Positions 62,191-64,000 of a stretch of 64,000 nucleotides of DNA are shown here, piece by piece. The stretch is from assembly GCA_947449315.1 (NCBI GenBank), contig CANFRC010000004.1:62001-126000 (forward strand), written 5' to 3'. The translations under genes were made by a program, and so were the position numbers. How positions within the stretch are numbered: the first letter of the stretch is position 1; each line of letters begins with the position of its first letter. The notes beneath the pieces are model-generated. The model was not told the origin of the DNA. It worked only from the letters and a program-made list of their open reading frames with translations, and did no database searches. Source of the DNA: Bacteroidota bacterium (GTDB lineage: Bacteria; Bacteroidota; Bacteroidia; 2-12-FULL-35-15).

Positions 62191-62571
62191 ATGAATTTCC
62201 CTGAAAATTTAAAATACACAAAAGATCACGAATGGGTTCGTGTAGAAGGTAACAATGCTTTTATCGGCATTACAGAATTCGCTCAAAGCGAATTAGGAGA
62301 TATCGTTTATGTGGATATTACCACTGAAGGTGAAGCGCTTGCTCACGAAGAGATCTTTGGAACAGTGGAAGCTGTTAAAACGGTTTCTGACCTTTTTATG
62401 CCTGTTTCAGGAAAAGTTGCTGAAGTGAATAAAGGGTTGGATACAAATCCGGAAGCAGTGAATAAAGATCCTTACGGAGCAGGTTGGATGATCAAAGTGG
62501 AGATGAAAGATGCTGGTGAGATCAGTGCTTTATTAAGTGCTGCTGATTACAAAGCATTGATAGGACACTAA
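62191..62571 (+). CDS. gcvH: Glycine cleavage system H protein
   Basis: A 126-residue lipoyl carrier protein shuttling the aminomethyl intermediate between the P, T and L proteins of the glycine cleavage complex. Lipoylation lysine K63 lies in [15 protein letters not shown]. Other family marks are [20 protein letters not shown] and NPYGAGWM-like [13 protein letters not shown]. Full length. It has its own promoter after sprA and is followed one base later by the vanZ-like gene, so those two share a transcript. Confidence 0.97.
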   Translation: MNFPENLKYTKDHEWVRVEGNNAFIGITEFAQSELGDIVYVDITTEGEALAHEEIFGTVEAVKTVSDLFMPVSGKVAEVNKGLDTNPEAVNKDPYGAGWMIKVEMKDAGEISALLSAADYKALIGH

Positions 62572-62572
62572 A

Positions 62573-62968
62573 ATGTTTTTCAGATATACGAAATGGTCTA
62601 TGCTCTGGGCATTGATCATATTGGTTTTATGCGGAATGCCTGGAAAGGACATTCCGCATATTTCATTTCTAGAGCTCCTGAGTTTTGATAAATTTGTTCA
62701 TGCGGGTATTTTTTTCGTGTTGATTCTTTTAACTGTTCGCGGTTTTTTATTGCAAACACGTTTTATAAAATTTCAACATTCAGCAAGATCATTCGCTTTT
62801 GTAATTTGTATCGTCTATGGCGGCTCCCTAGAAATTATGCAGGGAACTATTTTTACTGATCGTAGTGCTGATATTTTTGATTTTATTGCCAATAGTTTCG
62901 GCAGTGTAATGGGTTTGGTGTTTTACAATTGGATTGATAATTTAGTGTTAAAAAAACTGGTAAAATGA
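62573..62968 (+). CDS. VanZ-family membrane protein
   Basis: A 131-residue integral membrane protein with about four membrane segments (12-22, 41-58, 72-92, 108-124). The conserved VanZ features are LSFDKFVHAGIFFVLI and the acidic GGSLEIMQGTIFTDRSADIFDFIANSFGSVMG. VanZ raises teicoplanin resistance in enterococci by an unclear mechanism; in Bacteroidota it is found after gcvH with no proven role. The start is one base after the gcvH stop, and its end overlaps the start of the next gene by 4 bases (ATGA). Confidence 0.92.
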   Translation: MFFRYTKWSMLWALIILVLCGMPGKDIPHISFLELLSFDKFVHAGIFFVLILLTVRGFLLQTRFIKFQHSARSFAFVICIVYGGSLEIMQGTIFTDRSADIFDFIANSFGSVMGLVFYNWIDNLVLKKLVK

Positions 62969-63414
62969 AAATTAACTGGGAATTAAAAACATTTAACGAG
63001 CTCTCAGTAATGGAGCTGTATACTATTTTGCAATTGCGTGCTGAGGTGTTTGTGGTAGAACAAAATTGTCCATACTTAGATACAGATGGAAAAGATTTGA
63101 AGTGTTTTCATTTGATGGGTTATGATGAAAAGGCAGCGTTGATTGCGTATTCCCGCATAGTGCCTGCAGGCATTTCTTTCAAAGAAGTTTCTATCGGAAG
63201 AGTTGTTTCTTCTCCTAACGTTCGGAATACGGGTGCAGGAAGAGCATTGATGCAAAAAGCAATCGAAGAAATAAAATTAAAGTTTGGTGAGACCCCCATC
63301 CGAATAGGTGCTCAATTATACCTTCAGAAATTTTACGAAAGTTTTGGTTTTGTATTAGCGAGCGACGAATATTTAGAAGATAATATTCCTCATATAGAAA
63401 TGCTTTTAAACTAA
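62965..63414 (+). CDS. elaA: ElaA-family GNAT acetyltransferase
   Basis: A 149-residue GCN5-like N-acetyltransferase. ElaA hallmarks: LYTILQLRAEVFVVEQNCPYLDTDGKDL near the N-terminus and the acetyl-CoA-binding stretch GRVVSSPNVRNTGAGRALMQKAI. The end IGAQLYLQKFYESFGFVLASDEYLEDNIPHIEM matches family members. Substrate is unknown. Coupled to the vanZ-like gene by a 4-base overlap, so gcvH, vanZ and elaA form an operon. It converges with cysN. Confidence 0.93.
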   Translation: MKINWELKTFNELSVMELYTILQLRAEVFVVEQNCPYLDTDGKDLKCFHLMGYDEKAALIAYSRIVPAGISFKEVSIGRVVSSPNVRNTGAGRALMQKAIEEIKLKFGETPIRIGAQLYLQKFYESFGFVLASDEYLEDNIPHIEMLLN

Positions 63415-63425
63415 AAAAATAAATT

Positions 63426-64000
63426 TTATACAATCATTCCGGCACCAACAGTTACATTGGTAGCTTCATCAATCAAGATTAAACTTCCTGTATTTCTGTT
63501 TTGACTGTATTTATCAATAGCAATAGGAGCGGTTGTTCTTAATGTGATACGTGCAATATCGTTTAAGCCGATACTTTTATCTTCTTCGTTTTTTTCTAAT
63601 GTGTGGATGTTTATTTTATACTGAATATCCTTCACAACACACCGCACATCTTTAGAAGCATGCTTCAAAGCATATTTTCCATTTACCTGTAATTTTTTAT
63701 CTGCTAACCAGCAAATCATTAGTTCAATATCTTGTGTTGTTTCCGGTTGGTTGTCCGTTTTTACAATCATATCGCCGCGGGAAATATCAATCTCGTCTTC
63801 CAAGGTTAGTGTAACACTCATTGGAGAGAAAGCCTCATCCAACTGTCCCTCAAGCACATCAATTGATTTTATTTTTGATGTAAAACCACTTGGTAAAACA
63901 GTAATGGCATCTCCTTTTTTAAAAACTCCTCCGGCAATCCTGCCTGCATAACCCCGATAATCGTGATGTTCAGAAGTCATTGGGCGGATCACATATTGAA
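63426..64000 (-). CDS. cysN: Sulfate adenylyltransferase subunit 1 (CysN), C-terminal part
   Basis: The frame stays open to the right edge of the window, so about 191 C-terminal residues are seen. QYVIRPMTSEHHDYRGYAGRIAGG is the junction between the GTPase domain and the EF-Tu-like beta-barrel domains of CysN. VFKKGDAITVLPSGFTSKIKSI, LEDEIDISRGDMIV, ICWLADKKL and NRNTGSLILIDEATNVTVGAGMI follow as in the large subunit of ATP sulfurylase. With CysD this GTP-driven enzyme activates sulfate to adenosine phosphosulfate. An apparent GTG start at 63992 is internal, since the frame extends past it and the GTPase domain must lie outside. Whether a CysC kinase domain is fused cannot be seen, but the C-terminus ends without one. 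Confidence 0.93.
   Translation of the reverse strand, partial: QYVIRPMTSEHHDYRGYAGRIAGGVFKKGDAITVLPSGFTSKIKSIDVLEGQLDEAFSPMSVTLTLEDEIDISRGDMIVKTDNQPETTQDIELMICWLADKKLQVNGKYALKHASKDVRCVVKDIQYKINIHTLEKNEEDKSIGLNDIARITLRTTAPIAIDKYSQNRNTGSLILIDEATNVTVGAGMIV

Noticed and set aside
1-64000. CRISPR arrays, insertion sequences, prophage, rRNA genes, known riboswitches
   Set aside because: I read through the intergenic regions and found no regular repeat-spacer pattern, transposase, integrase, rRNA segment or recognisable riboswitch core.

Overview
The window is a low-GC bacterial chromosome segment from a member of the Bacteroidota. The lineage is shown by the outer-membrane translocon of the type IX secretion system (SprA), several cargo proteins with type IX sorting or gliding-motility C-terminal domains, DUF6029, PorT-like, Omp28-like and DUF2723 proteins, and many promoters of the Bacteroidota form (a TTG followed 15-21 bases later by TAnnTTTG). 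Shine-Dalgarno sequences are scarce and several genes start with TTG or GTG. Almost everything is housekeeping or envelope biology. I saw no phage, insertion sequence, CRISPR array or rRNA operon.

Layout. 1-8.3 kb: the 5' end of an AlgX/AlgJ-like SGNH protein, glycyl-tRNA synthetase, an ECF sigma factor overlapping an anti-sigma-like membrane protein, a GT2 glycosyltransferase, helicase HrpB, a small unknown protein and an SDR enzyme. 8.3-12.3 kb: a TylF-type methyltransferase, a large gliding-motility C-terminal protein, tRNA-Ala(GGC) and a RidA/2-aminomuconate-deaminase-like protein. 12.5-18.8 kb: ileS, a histone-H1-like/DksA fusion, lspA and asd, the last with a promoter, 17-codon leader peptide and terminator upstream. 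19-27 kb: a lamin-tail-domain secreted protein, an aldehyde dehydrogenase, a sensor kinase/OmpR-type regulator pair preceded by four phased TGTTAA repeats, and tRNA-Gln(TTG). 27-38.7 kb: a DUF2723 membrane protein, a polysaccharide deacetylase, small enzymes, SlyD, a methionine aminotransferase/omega-amidase pair, an Ig-like lipoprotein, MsrC and ComF. 38.7-42.8 kb: a coiled-coil membrane protein, ruvB, queG and ubiX. 42.8-51.1 kb: an envelope block with a PorT-like barrel, Omp28 lipoprotein, DUF6029 protein, TlpA thioredoxin and three type IX cargo proteins. 51.1-64 kb: a sirtuin, maeB, ruvA, sprA, gcvH, vanZ, elaA and the C-terminal part of cysN.

How the parts relate. sprA (SprA is the export pore) shares the window with at least four likely secreted substrates. 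The TlpA-DUF6029-Omp28 run plus the CGPC-containing type IX cargo looks like a thiol-redox and outer-membrane module. ridA-like and ALDH genes both resemble enzymes of the 2-aminomuconate branch of tryptophan breakdown, although they are 10 kb apart. The most notable regulatory signals are the asd leader, rich in aspartate-family codons, and the direct-repeat operator in front of the two-component system. The most notable protein-level features are a GIHH in place of HIGH in IleRS, a zinc-less sirtuin with a desuccinylase signature, and the H1/DksA fusion.

All calls come from reading the sequence and from memory of protein families. No searches, folding or alignments were run. Where the longest open frame began at a TTG/GTG inside or upstream of a promoter element, I moved the start to the ATG and say so.
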